Of a stretch of 64,000 nt of DNA, positions 27,480 to 36,278 are shown one piece after another. Location: contig NZ_CP084032.1 of the NCBI RefSeq assembly GCF_020181655.1, forward strand, positions 3,100,001 through 3,164,000, in the 5' to 3' direction. The position numbers and the translations under genes are program-made. Numbering within the stretch: the first letter of the stretch is position 1; each line of letters starts with the position of its first letter. The notes below the pieces were generated by a model. That model ran no database searches, was not told where the DNA came from, and saw nothing but the letters and a program-made list of their open reading frames with translations. Origin of the DNA: Pectobacterium colocasium. Its GTDB lineage: Bacteria; Pseudomonadota; Gammaproteobacteria; Enterobacterales; Enterobacteriaceae.

Positions 27480-28208
27480 GTGATGCGTATAAAAAAATCA
27501 TTAAAACGAAAATTAAGAAAAAGAAAAATTCAACTAAGGAAAAATCGTATAATCGGAAGGCCAAGTGATAAGCCAAAGCTGAAATTATTGCCACGATATG
27601 CATCACGAAAAAAAACGATAGCACAAAAATATATTATTGGCATTTATTCAAAATCCATATGCTCTAAAATTGATTTTTCTAATATCACCTTTATAAATAC
27701 CAACTTAAGAGGTTCCATCTTCAAACAAACAAAATTTAATGGTAGTAAATTCATATGTTCTGATTTCAATGGCGTTCACTTTAACTGTATTAAATTTAAA
27801 AACACAGAGTTTAAAAAATGTCTATTCTATGGCACAGTTTTCAAAAGAAGCACTTTTGATAATTGTCAGTTCAAAGAATGCATTTTTATAAATGTAAAGA
27901 CAGAGGCATTACCAGAATTAAATAAGACAAATATAGTCTTAAAAAGACATCCATATGTCACATTATCTACTGGTTTTATAGAAAAATTGAATAAATTTAA
28001 AAAAATAGAACATCTGACTAAAAGTAGATTGATACACATAAAGGGAGGTAAAATTAACCATGCAACATTTTATGCTATTACCACTTTATTTAACAATAAA
28101 GAAGAAACAGTAGTATTATCGTTAGAGAAAATATTCGAGAAGCAGGGAAAAAAGACACCTTATACAGTAGGAAGCCTCATCGAAAATCTAAAAAAAATTG
28201 ACAGTTAA
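27480..28208 (+). CDS. Pentapeptide-repeat-like protein
   Basis: 242 residues of unknown role. A strongly basic N-terminus (SLKRKLRKRKIQLRKNR) is followed around residues 60-140 by a pentapeptide-type ladder with Phe at five-residue spacing (FSNITFINTNLRGSIFKQTK, FKNTEFKKCLFYGTVFKRST), predicting a right-handed beta helix. The C-terminal 80 residues are helical and unrecognized. Codon use is very AT-rich. Pentapeptide proteins can mimic DNA or act as scaffolds; nothing here decides which. Confidence 0.75.
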   Translation: MMRIKKSLKRKLRKRKIQLRKNRIIGRPSDKPKLKLLPRYASRKKTIAQKYIIGIYSKSICSKIDFSNITFINTNLRGSIFKQTKFNGSKFICSDFNGVHFNCIKFKNTEFKKCLFYGTVFKRSTFDNCQFKECIFINVKTEALPELNKTNIVLKRHPYVTLSTGFIEKLNKFKKIEHLTKSRLIHIKGGKINHATFYAITTLFNNKEETVVLSLEKIFEKQGKKTPYTVGSLIENLKKIDS

Positions 28209-28238
28209 TATTCTTTTTGCTAGGTTAACTGAGTCCTG

Positions 28239-28430
28239 CCCCATCCAATCGAGAGGTTGGATAGTTAAGGTTAGAAAGGGGACTACCATTAAGTTGGCAA
28301 GATCTAATAACTGACATTCTGGGAGTGCTGACTATGATTGGAAACTATGCGACTGTTATAGGATTTTTAGCTTTGGTGCTGTCTTATATATTGAGTAAAG
28401 TAACTGATCCAGCCTCTCGATTGTTTGGGG
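28239..28430. repeat. 24-bp inverted repeat flanking a small membrane peptide gene
   Basis: The left arm (28239-28262) and the right arm (28407-28430) are complementary at 21 of 24 positions, plus one G-U pair. The left arm alone can also fold as a local hairpin (ATCCAA, 8-base loop, TTGGAT). The right arm overlaps the end of the small reading frame 28334-28447, so 5' leader and 3' coding end can pair in the transcript. Confidence 0.7.
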
Positions 28431-28447
28431 TTATTAGTAGATCATGA
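28334..28447 (+). CDS. Small hydrophobic peptide, candidate type I toxin
   Basis: A 37-residue frame beginning MIGNYATVIGFLALVLSYIL, one clear transmembrane segment, then a polar tail KVTDPASRLFG. GGGAG lies 7 bases before the ATG. The leader of about 100 bases and the end of the gene form the long inverted repeat listed here, an organization like that of type I toxin mRNAs kept inactive by 5'-3' pairing. I recognize no named family; the toxin role is inference. Confidence 0.5.
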   Translation: MIGNYATVIGFLALVLSYILSKVTDPASRLFGVISRS

Positions 28448-28502
28448 TTAGAATATTCTTGACCGATACTCAGCTTTAAAATACTTAGTAAAAGGGAGAA
28501 TA

Positions 28503-29537
28503 ATGAATTTTTTCCTACCAGTAGTTGAAAAATTAGATTTTCACGAAAATTTCAAAAGAGTATTGATAAAAAACAATAAACCAGCACAAGAATTATTCAA
28601 TGAATGGGCTAGTGGTTTTGTTGATCGAGACAAAAAAATAATCAAAGAATTTCAAACAACATTTAACTCAACCTTTTGGGAGGTTTATCTTTTCGCTGTA
28701 CTTAAAGAATATGGATTAAACGTTAACTTCAATTACTCCTCACCCGACTTCTGTATCATCAATCCAAACATTATTATTGAAGCCACAACAGCGAATGCTG
28801 CAAAAAATAAAACACCAGAATGGGAGAAGAAATACTCCCCTGATGAGTTAGTGAAGTTAAATAGATTCAACGAACTAAATAGAGAAGCGATGATAAGACT
28901 ATGCAATTCAATAAAAGAGAAAGAAAAAAAATATAATAAGATTTATTCTAAGTTAGATCATGTCAGAGGAAAACCATTTGTTATCGCAGTAGCCCCCTTC
29001 GAACAACCTTATTTTAATTTACAATACGACAGAGCAGTAAGAGCAGTATTATACAATGATTATGTGAATGAGGACGTGTGTTTAGATAATCCTGAACTAT
29101 ACCCTGAGGGGCCACCAAATCAACAACTTGACTATGTTAAAAAAGATAATGGAACCGAAATTCCGTTGGGTTTTTTCTGCGATGAACAATATGAAGATAT
29201 CAGCGCTATAATATTTAGCTGCAATGCTACTTGGGGAAAAGTATTGGCATTATCTAATAAAAATAATCCACTCGGGGAAATATACTCTACTTGGGCAAAA
29301 CCGCCTGAAGGCATCTCCAAAAAAGTAATATGTAAAACATCTGAATATGATGAAACCATCTTTGATGGATTAATGATATTTCATAACCCTTACGCCAAGA
29401 GGCCGCTTGACCCCAAGATATTTAGAGCTAATAGAGTAGTCCAAATTTATCCCGGTGAAGAATCATTTTCTTTGATTTTCGAGAATTATAATGACTGTTT
29501 ACATTCAAGGACAATTCATATTCCGCATAGTAAATAA
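28503..29537 (+). CDS. PD-(D/E)XK nuclease-like hypothetical protein
   Basis: 344 residues, no signal peptide or membrane segment. A restriction-endonuclease-like arrangement is visible: helix with E60 (STFWEVYLFAVLKEYG), then SSPDF with D82, then a hydrophobic strand ending in IIIEATT, giving E93-A-T95 where E-x-K is usual. The C-terminal half is unrecognized. The catalytic Lys is not in its usual place, so activity is uncertain. GGGAG lies upstream of the ATG. It stands alone among island cargo, which fits a defence or DNA-processing gene. Confidence 0.6.
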   Translation: MNFFLPVVEKLDFHENFKRVLIKNNKPAQELFNEWASGFVDRDKKIIKEFQTTFNSTFWEVYLFAVLKEYGLNVNFNYSSPDFCIINPNIIIEATTANAAKNKTPEWEKKYSPDELVKLNRFNELNREAMIRLCNSIKEKEKKYNKIYSKLDHVRGKPFVIAVAPFEQPYFNLQYDRAVRAVLYNDYVNEDVCLDNPELYPEGPPNQQLDYVKKDNGTEIPLGFFCDEQYEDISAIIFSCNATWGKVLALSNKNNPLGEIYSTWAKPPEGISKKVICKTSEYDETIFDGLMIFHNPYAKRPLDPKIFRANRVVQIYPGEESFSLIFENYNDCLHSRTIHIPHSK

Positions 29538-29883
29538 AAAAGGCAATTAAACCCTTTTGCCAACACTTCATCCAACTGTTCACAAAGTTCTGGGGCATTT
29601 CGGCTTTGAAGAATTTTAGACTTACCCTCCGTAGAATTTTCATATCGCGTTTAGTAATTGACTAATATCAATCCTAGCCTTAAATTTCAGCCAATCAGGT
29701 TCGTACCATCTGAATACCCGTTTCGCTCCTGAAAGGTACTTGCAATAGCAAACAGAGGCTAACCACACCGTTATAGAGCTAACGCTATGGCTTTTTGTCA
29801 GTTTACCTATTCCCTTGTTGAAAATCTGCATCTGGCTACTGCTTTTTTTTCCACATTCCAACATCCGGTAGCGGAGGCTTATC
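29538..29883. other. Non-coding or decayed stretch
   Basis: A minus-strand frame near 29540-29640 resembles the end of a coding region (KSKILQSRNAPELCEQLDEV), but its frame is interrupted upstream. Overlapping minus-strand frames to 29921 are unconvincing. It is probably a gene remnant. Confidence 0.35.
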
Positions 29884-30006
29884 ATGTTCGATAACATACC
29901 GTTGGAACTGGAACAAATCATCGATCAGTGTCGGGCATTAATTTACGCGGTTGTTGAACTGGATGAGTCCAAAGCAAAAGAGATTTTGGCTTTTATTTTG
30001 TGGTAA
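29884..30006 (+). CDS. Small acidic hypothetical protein
   Basis: A 40-residue frame (MFDNIPLELEQIIDQCRALI and onward, ending AFILW) preceded by GGAGG at good spacing. It is acidic and helical. I do not recognize it. The strong ribosome site is the main support. Confidence 0.45.
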   Translation: MFDNIPLELEQIIDQCRALIYAVVELDESKAKEILAFILW

Positions 30007-30316
30007 AGACTCAACACATTACATCTGGCCCACCAGAAAGAAGAAGCAGCCTCATACTATTAGGTCAGTAATATTCAGAAACGACAAAAGGGCTATTAAG
30101 CCCTTTCCTCTGCTTCAATGAGGCACTACCTATTGTATAGAACATATTTCCATGTATGGGGCAAAAAATCAGTTCACAGAACTAGAAACATACTCCTACA
30201 TACAGGAAAATCAGATATTTTGGCAAAGTTAATACTTCGAAATAAACATATGGAGAAATATAGTAATTTTGATTGTTAAAAATAAAAAATTATATTTATT
30301 TTCATTGACACCCATA
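30007..30316. other. Intergenic region, nothing clear
   Basis: About 310 bp of AT-rich sequence with a short inverted repeat near 30090-30110 (AAAGGGCTATTAAGCCCTTT), which may terminate transcription from the left. Confidence 0.45.
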
Positions 30317-31408
30317 TTACCAAATCGCATCACTTTGATCAAAAACCCAACTAAGCCCATACTGACCTATAGCCCAGTTTTTCAGTTGGCTATGAGAAAT
30401 ATATTTCAACGCTGATATATAGGTTACCACAGGTTTTAATACTCCGTATTTTTCAATATTATCTCTATTACTAAAATCCAGAATAAGGTTATTAACCTGA
30501 CTTGGTGAAGAGTAAGGAATATGTAACTCAAGAAAATCACCATTTGGGAATTCGACATAAGACATTGCCCTTCCCCCACCGATCATTGCTACGTAAATGG
30601 TCAATTGGTCTAATGTGTAGTATCCATCCGGTGGCGTTATAACAGCAGCAGACGCTGATATTGATGCACTGATACTCGATGAAACACTGGCACTTGTTGA
30701 CGCTGAAACAGACGCCGATTTACTGGCAGATAACGAAGCTGATTGTGAAGCGCTAAGACTGGCACTGGTGCTTGCTGATTTTGACGCCGATATACTGGCG
30801 CTGGTCGAAGCACTCAAACTTGCCGATGTTGAGGCAGATTTAGACGCAGAGGTCGATGCTGATTGACTGGCACTGATGCTACTACTCGTTGAAGCACTAA
30901 TTGACTGGTTCACGCTTTGTGCAACTGATGCTGAAGCCGATAATGATGCACTGGTTGACGCAGATTGTGATGCTGATACCGAATTGGATACAGACGAAGA
31001 TACCGACTTACTTGCGCTCATTGATGCCGATGTTGATGCCGATTTACTGGTAGAAAGTGATGCTGACGTACTGGCTGATTTGGATGCAGAGGTCGATATT
31101 GCCGTGCTTGCCGCTACTTCTGCCTCTGAACCATCGCGCAGTTCCCCAAGGTTCAACGGAAAGGCCAACGTGTTTTTTAAGATCTGCATAGAGATAGGAT
31201 AGATTTCCTGAACACTTCCATCTGGCTTAGCGCTCATTAGATAAGCATCTGACGTGTTGAATATGGTACGAACCTGTTGAACCGTTTCCCTGACTGCGGC
31301 ATCGTGTTTTTCATTGCGATAAAAACTAAATGCGGTATAGGCAATGCCAGAAGCAACCCCAAGCACTAAAACAATTTCTAATATTGAATATCCTTTTTTA
31401 CTTTTCAT
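30317..31408 (-). CDS. Type IV prepilin-like protein with serine-rich repeat
   Basis: 363 residues. The class III signal (MKSKKG followed by [15 protein letters not shown]) has the prepilin peptidase site after Gly6 and the Glu at +5 of the mature protein. A short helical pilin stalk follows to about residue 95. Residues 97-255 are a low-complexity Ser/Ala/Thr repeat with every second residue Ser ([15 protein letters not shown] types). Residues 258-363 form a distinct C-terminal domain. The arrangement suggests a pilus-borne adhesin or spacer, possibly glycosylated. Its ATG directly follows the stop of the upstream gene, whose last codons contain GGAGG. Confidence 0.8.
   Translation of the reverse strand: MKSKKGYSILEIVLVLGVASGIAYTAFSFYRNEKHDAAVRETVQQVRTIFNTSDAYLMSAKPDGSVQEIYPISMQILKNTLAFPLNLGELRDGSEAEVAASTAISTSASKSASTSASLSTSKSASTSASMSASKSVSSSVSNSVSASQSASTSASLSASASVAQSVNQSISASTSSSISASQSASTSASKSASTSASLSASTSASISASKSASTSASLSASQSASLSASKSASVSASTSASVSSSISASISASAAVITPPDGYYTLDQLTIYVAMIGGGRAMSYVEFPNGDFLELHIPYSSPSQVNNLILDFSNRDNIEKYGVLKPVVTYISALKYISHSQLKNWAIGQYGLSWVFDQSDAIW
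30644..31120 (-). repeat. Serine-rich repeat DNA with 6-bp periodicity
   Basis: About 480 bp coding for alternating Ser and Ala/Thr/Lys/Leu residues. The repeat is degenerate at the DNA level, with mixed Ser codons, so it is not a recent simple expansion; length variation between strains is still expected. Confidence 0.8.
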
Positions 31409-31939
31409 TTATACACCTCCTTGTTTTATCGATAACTGATGGTTTTCTCTGGTTTGCATGGTTTTTCGATAAATCTCATAACTGACATTAACGATGTTTT
31501 CTTTTTCAGCAGAACCACCAGAGGAATGAACGATATCTCCATCAGATTGATAAAGCGCGTAGGTTTTGGGATAGACAAAATGATTAACTACAATTGTATT
31601 ATCTTTTCCAGATTGACATAATGAGGCTGTTTTATCCGTCACGACAGTATTTCTGTTCCATGTGGAGTCAGATGCAGGCGGAGTTAAAGGAACATATTGA
31701 CTATTAATTAATACTTCAAAATATTGCCCCGCTAATTGTGTTGCTAATGTCGCACATGACTTATCAGATACGTTGCTTAGCGTCAGCTTTAGGACGTTAG
31801 CACCGATGTATGTTGAGTTATATTCCAATGAATACACACTGCCAATTGGCGCTTTGAAAATACTATCGGCTGATAATGCCTGTGATGTAAAACCACTGGC
31901 TACTAATAGGCATGATACTTTTGTTTTGTTGAATGACAT
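31409..31939 (-). CDS. Secreted protein with a PilS-like pilin head domain
   Basis: 176 residues with an N-terminal Sec-type signal (KVSCLLVASGFTSQALSA, cleavage predicted before Asp) and no prepilin helix. The middle (LTLSNVSDKSCATLATQLAG...SLCQSGKDNTIVV) parallels the C-terminal head of the PilS-like pilin in this cluster (YQGVPSAECSRLISATAASF...SACSAGENSNTLIF), including two Cys that would form the pilin disulfide. I infer a detached pilin-fold subunit, perhaps a tip component or pilin chaperone. It is tightly coupled to the serine-rich pilin. Confidence 0.65.
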   Translation of the reverse strand: MSFNKTKVSCLLVASGFTSQALSADSIFKAPIGSVYSLEYNSTYIGANVLKLTLSNVSDKSCATLATQLAGQYFEVLINSQYVPLTPPASDSTWNRNTVVTDKTASLCQSGKDNTIVVNHFVYPKTYALYQSDGDIVHSSGGSAEKENIVNVSYEIYRKTMQTRENHQLSIKQGGV

Positions 31940-32179
31940 AATATCTCCTGAAATTTGTTAATGTATACTCAGGAGATAATCAATTTATTCATTTCTGGCA
32001 AGTGGTTAAGAAAAGGATTTTATTGTGAACAGTTTTTAATTATACCCCAACACAAGAATAAATGATCTTAACAAGATAATCACTCGAAGCACCGACAGAA
32101 AATGAGTAATCACTACCCGCCATAGTGTCTACCGGTTGAAATAATATCACACTAGCGCCGAATACTCTCATTAGTTTTA

Positions 32180-33604
32180 TTAAAAGCAAACAGCCCTGCA
32201 TACCTCAATGCTATACCCAGAAGTTTGCTTTAATAACCAGTTTCCACTAACATCCTGACTCAATGAACATTGTGTTCCACCACTTTTAACACTTATTGAT
32301 CTTAACGCACAAAAGTTATGCTGACCAAGATTTTTATCTAACCACGCTGTATTACCCCAATCAGGAGAGTAATAAACTTCTGTCATGTTAAATGCATTTT
32401 TCCATATTCCATTCTGGCAGGATAAAATTAAACCCTCACTGTTTTTACTCATCAAGCCGTTTGACGAACAAGTTCCCCCAACCAAAACAGTTGAAGCTGG
32501 CTGTAAGTATTGCCCCGAAACAATCCCTGATGAGTTAATGTTTCCTGACGCGGAGATACCCCCTAACGCTTTGCCATTACCTGAAGCCGTAATTTTTAGG
32601 TCTCCACGGATTTTTTGGCTGCCTACAACATCCAGCTTTACGGAATCATTGATAAAAGGGTTAACATCCATCAAAAGCATATACCCGTCAGCATTTCCCC
32701 CCTCTAACCTGACTGACAGCGCGTTAGCGTCAGTTGAAGAACTACCGCCGCCAATGGTCATTCGGGTGTTGTTGGTGTTTGCTACAAACTCTTTTGATCT
32801 GATGGTGTTGCTGTTAATTACGTTAAGGGAATTGATGACGCCATCAAAAACAGCGCTGTTTTTGACATAGAGATCGGTAGAACTCACTTTCTGTGCATAC
32901 ACCTCGTTGGCATTAGCGATATTCTTTCCTCCCATATTTAGATCTCCTGTCATAGGTAATGTTCCATCACGACGCAGATAAACCGAATACATGGAGGAAT
33001 CGTATCCTACTCGGTAGGCCAGCAATCCAGCCGCATTAATCCCACTATAGTTATTTTGGTTTTCAGTCCATTGACCAGCAGTTCCCGATGCCACCGTAGC
33101 AGATTGCGTCATACCACTATCAATGCCAGCGGCCTGCATAGCACGGCCTAATAAGTCATAGCGAACACGGTTCCCTTCTGACCACGGTAACGTTGTTATA
33201 ACCAGTCCATTGATAACGTAGTTAGGTGTGGTTCCTGCACGTTTTAATAAGATCTTATAGGAAGATTTCTGCGCATTGATTCCGGTATAGCTAACAGGCA
33301 ACAGCCCTTCATTCACTAATGTTTGATAAGTGATTTCACAACCATTAGCAGAACAGGTTCTTGGTCCCGGATCGCTGCTCTGGCTGCTGCTTGAAGTTAA
33401 TGTTGAAAGCTTGTCATAGCGAATGCTGATATAACGGTTAACCGCCTCTCCCATCTGTTTCATTTGAGCACCAATGGTATTCGCCACTATTTTCTCTTGA
33501 TCGCTTTTCATGTCCTGAAACTTCATGAAAGCCATTGCTGTGCCGATACCTAACACCAATGTGACTTCCAATAGGGAAAACCCTTTTTTATTTGTTATTT
33601 TCAT
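32180..33604 (-). CDS. pilV: PilV-like type IVb minor pilin / tip adhesin
   Basis: 474 residues. The prepilin signal (KKG then FSLLEVTLVLG) is followed by a PilV-type body (TYQTLVNEGLLPVSYTG, LLGRAMQAAGIDSGMT, DGTLPMTGDLNMGGKNIANA). The C-terminal domain has the CSSNGLMSKNSEGLILSCQNGIWK region seen before the variable ends of shufflon-borne PilV. No shufflon repeats or recombinase lie beside it, so the tip is fixed here. It probably determines pilus binding specificity. Confidence 0.85.
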   Translation of the reverse strand: MKITNKKGFSLLEVTLVLGIGTAMAFMKFQDMKSDQEKIVANTIGAQMKQMGEAVNRYISIRYDKLSTLTSSSSQSSDPGPRTCSANGCEITYQTLVNEGLLPVSYTGINAQKSSYKILLKRAGTTPNYVINGLVITTLPWSEGNRVRYDLLGRAMQAAGIDSGMTQSATVASGTAGQWTENQNNYSGINAAGLLAYRVGYDSSMYSVYLRRDGTLPMTGDLNMGGKNIANANEVYAQKVSSTDLYVKNSAVFDGVINSLNVINSNTIRSKEFVANTNNTRMTIGGGSSSTDANALSVRLEGGNADGYMLLMDVNPFINDSVKLDVVGSQKIRGDLKITASGNGKALGGISASGNINSSGIVSGQYLQPASTVLVGGTCSSNGLMSKNSEGLILSCQNGIWKNAFNMTEVYYSPDWGNTAWLDKNLGQHNFCALRSISVKSGGTQCSLSQDVSGNWLLKQTSGYSIEVCRAVCF

Positions 33605-33742
33605 TTCTCACCGTCCTTTTTTATTTACATATATTTTAATTAGCAAAAATAAAAAAGTGGTCAAGATACTTATAAAGGATTGATAAAATAAAACCCAATA
33701 GCTTATTTTGTCATTAATAATTTTTTGCAAAGCAACCCGTAT

Positions 33743-34297
33743 CTATAACGATGTAAATATTAACGTATTGCTATTTTCACCCGCACTGCAAGCAGAAGAC
33801 ACATTACCTGTACTAATGGCACCATCAATGTTTTTAACCGTCACTGAACCAACCTGTATAATATAAAAACTTGCCGCTGTAGCAGAAATCAATCTAGAGC
33901 ATTCAGCAGAAGGAACGCCTTGATAAATTATAGTAAATACACTTCCGGGTGTGCCTGATGGTCCCGTGTCGGCAGATGATAAGTCAACATACCCTCCCCA
34001 CGAATTTACAATACGCGATGTGAATCCAGAGCGTTTTATCATGTTATCTGGAAATATATTAGCTCTAATCATAGGGGCATTAAATAATCCAGAATAAGAA
34101 GTCGTTGACGCATATACTGATTGGACGCCAGCTTGTATTGCTGCAATATTTTTCACTTCAGCCTCTACACGTTGTGCAGCCTGAATCTTTGGATAAATAA
34201 TAAATGCGGAAACAATTAAGGCGGCAATAATACCAAGCACTAAAAGCAACTCCAACAGAGAGAACCCTTTTCTATATTTTCTTTTTTTCACTAACAC
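33743..34297 (-). CDS. pilS: PilS-like type IVb major pilin
   Basis: 184 residues. A basic leader ending in Gly (LVKKRKYRKG) precedes FSLLELLLVLGIIAALIVSA, with Glu at +5. The globular head ends with paired cysteines (SAECSRL and SSACSAGENSNTLIF), as in R64/Salmonella PilS. It should be the main fibre subunit. It lies upstream of pilV with a 138-bp gap; no PilN/O/Q/R/T assembly genes are in the island. Confidence 0.87.
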   Translation of the reverse strand: MLVKKRKYRKGFSLLELLLVLGIIAALIVSAFIIYPKIQAAQRVEAEVKNIAAIQAGVQSVYASTTSYSGLFNAPMIRANIFPDNMIKRSGFTSRIVNSWGGYVDLSSADTGPSGTPGSVFTIIYQGVPSAECSRLISATAASFYIIQVGSVTVKNIDGAISTGNVSSACSAGENSNTLIFTSL

Positions 34298-34378
34298 CTT
34301 GTTTAACTCCTTTTCATCCGAACGATGAAAAACAGATAAACAATTGCATAAGATAAAACAATGGATAACGGTATTTAA

Positions 34379-34615
34379 TTAGCGGGTTAACTGACGAACG
34401 GCTGATGCGAGAGAAATAGATTCCCTATTCAAATCGTTGACACACTCTTTTGTTCCATCAGGATATGCTTTTATCAGTTTTCCGTCTGAAATATAGTGGA
34501 TAGCCATTCCTGCGGCGAACGTTTCTTTAATCGCTTTCTGTGATGCTGTCTGAGCAATTCGACTTAACACTGCTGTATCCTCAAGTTGATTTTTCTTTGA
34601 TTTCTTCTTTTTCAT
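34379..34615 (-). CDS. Small basic hypothetical protein (full copy of a duplicated gene)
   Basis: 78 residues: MKKKKSKKNQLEDTAVLSRI, then a helix, then HYISDGKLIKAYPDGTKECV. The HYISDGKLIKAYPDG element resembles that of many small uncharacterized proteobacterial proteins. A truncated copy of its first 18 residues begins at 35189. It lies upstream of pilS with an 81-base gap. Function unknown. Confidence 0.6.
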   Translation of the reverse strand: MKKKKSKKNQLEDTAVLSRIAQTASQKAIKETFAAGMAIHYISDGKLIKAYPDGTKECVNDLNRESISLASAVRQLTR

Positions 34616-34830
34616 TATTTTCTTCTAAGTTTTGGTTTTTCTCGATATCGTTTCCATATTACAAAAATCTTTTTCCCATCTCTAACCTCAGTAAAACATT
34701 GGTAATATACATCTGTACCATAATACATATAACTCCTCCGCTTTTAGTATTGCATATCAATCACCTAACGTACTATTAGCATTCTTATTTAAATAAAAAT
34801 CAATAAGCTAATAACTTATATTTTAAAATA

Positions 34831-35016
34831 TCACTCACACTGAATTTTTATAAAAAACAATCTGATAGCACTAAAAATCATATCACTATCTTTTACCGTT
34901 GAATGTTTTAACCCATCAATAATATGGTGCTCTTTTCGGAGAGCATGGTGGTCGAAACTTGTCCACCCCGCCAGTATTACGAATATTTTATTTATAACTA
35001 TAGCATCGTAAGTCAA
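34831..35016 (-). pseudogene. Fragment of the duplicated 121-residue protein gene
   Basis: The last 30 codons (IDGLKHSTVKDSDMIFSAIRLF) match the end of the protein at 35186-35551 (IDGLKHSTVKDCDVIFTAVRVF). The upstream part of this frame has no similarity, so this is a 3' remnant left by tandem duplication and deletion. Confidence 0.6.
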
Positions 35017-35102
35017 ATAAAAAATAATACGAGGTCTGTGATGCTGCCTGTTTCGGACTTATATTTATAATACAATTAATTTATTATTACTTTCAAATTT
35101 AA

Positions 35103-35189
35103 TTAATCATTCAAATGGTTAATTATAACTGCACTTAACACTGCCGTATCCTCAAGTGGGTTTTTCTTTAACCTTCTTTTATTACTCAT
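35103..35189 (-). pseudogene. Truncated copy of the 78-residue protein gene
   Basis: 28 codons: MSNKRRLKKNPLEDTAVLSA, then an unrelated tail and stop. The first 18 match the 78-residue protein at 34379. Its ATG overlaps the stop of the upstream 121-residue gene, preserving the original coupling. Confidence 0.55.
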
Positions 35190-35551
35190 GATATTTCCTG
35201 CTGTAATATAGTTGCGTTGTTTGTGAAAAACACTCTGACAGCAGTGAAAATAACATCACAATCTTTTACTGTTGAATGTTTTAACCCATCAATAAAAGCT
35301 TCACTGATAAGATGACAAACCGAATCATTAAAATGATATTCGCCATTTTTCTTTATGATATCGTTGATCTTATCTTCAGAATCCAAATCAAAAACAGCAT
35401 TAGGTTTAAATAATTTTATTTTATGCAATAAGATATAAATAAAAACTCTGATAACCCAACCATCTTCATTTTCTATGAGTTTAAAAAATGACTTTTTAAA
35501 CGAAATAATGCTCAGATTGTTGGAGCGATTTTTTCTTATTGAATAATACAT
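35186..35551 (-). CDS. Hypothetical protein, first gene of a duplicated pair
   Basis: 121 residues from ATG 35551 (AAGGAG 5 bases upstream), beginning MYYSIRKNRSNNLSIISFKK. It contains a hydrophobic stretch VIRVFIYILLHKIKLF and ends IDGLKHSTVKDCDVIFTAVR plus a short tail. Not recognized. Its stop overlaps the start of the truncated 28-codon copy, so in the ancestral module the two proteins were coupled. Confidence 0.55.
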   Translation of the reverse strand: MYYSIRKNRSNNLSIISFKKSFFKLIENEDGWVIRVFIYILLHKIKLFKPNAVFDLDSEDKINDIIKKNGEYHFNDSVCHLISEAFIDGLKHSTVKDCDVIFTAVRVFFTNNATILQQEIS

Positions 35552-35806
35552 TGCCACTCCTTTTTCATAAATTACCTGACAAATGATACTTAGGCCATTA
35601 CTGCTATAGAAACACAACACCTGTTAAACCAAACTTATTATATAATTCCCAACGAAGGAATATCCAATTTAAAACAGGCCTGATATCCACTACCATTACA
35701 TTGATAATATTTTATTATTTACTCATTGATAATACTGATATATGATCATCACTGTCTGTTGTCAAATTTTGACACATCACTTAAATCAATCTATCGGGGA
35801 AAAACA

Positions 35807-36208
35807 ATGAGTGAAGCTCTCAAAGTATTAAACAACATTCGTACCCTGCGTGCTCAGGCGCGTGAAACCGATCTGGCAACACTGGAAGAAATGCTGGAAA
35901 AGCTCACCGTTATTGTTGAAGAGCGCCGCGAAGAAGAAACCAAAGTTCAACAAGAGCAGGCTGAACGTCTGGCAAAAATCGAAGCTTTACGCGCCAAACT
36001 GTTAGAAGATGGTATCGATCCGACTGAACTACTTGGCTCTGTTTCCGCAACCAAATCAGCAAAAGCTAAACGCGCTCCCCGTCCCGCCAAGTACAAATAT
36101 ACCGATGAAAACGGCAACGAACAGACGTGGACAGGTCAGGGGCGTACTCCTAAAGCTATCAAGGAAGCACTTGATAACGGTAAGAGCTTGGAAGATTTTG
36201 AGATCTGA
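35807..36208 (+). CDS. H-NS family nucleoid protein (island-encoded paralogue)
   Basis: 133 residues, H-NS length. The N-terminal oligomerization helices ([39 protein letters not shown]), a linker, and the DNA-binding domain ([20 protein letters not shown]) with the Q-G-R hook are all intact. ATG 35807 follows CGGGGAAAAACA. It is strongly similar to core H-NS/StpA. It is expected to silence AT-rich DNA such as this island and to form mixed oligomers with the host H-NS. Confidence 0.93.
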   Translation: MSEALKVLNNIRTLRAQARETDLATLEEMLEKLTVIVEERREEETKVQQEQAERLAKIEALRAKLLEDGIDPTELLGSVSATKSAKAKRAPRPAKYKYTDENGNEQTWTGQGRTPKAIKEALDNGKSLEDFEI

Positions 36209-36278
36209 TACATTTATATTTACTAAAACCGTTGGCATAACTCATCGCTAACGGTCGTGTAATAAATCAAGGTTATGC

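Noticed and set aside
29640..29921. Minus-strand 93-codon frame
   Set aside because: It overlaps a better-supported small plus-strand frame, has no ribosome site and shows no domain pattern.
30876..31202. Plus-strand frame rich in Asp/Ala opposite the serine-rich repeat
   Set aside because: It is the antisense shadow of the Ser-repeat codons; the minus-strand frame has a prepilin signal, ribosome site and coupled neighbour.
32180..33604. PilV shufflon
   Set aside because: No repeated crossover sites, alternative C-terminal segments or Rci-type recombinase are seen around the pilV-like gene.
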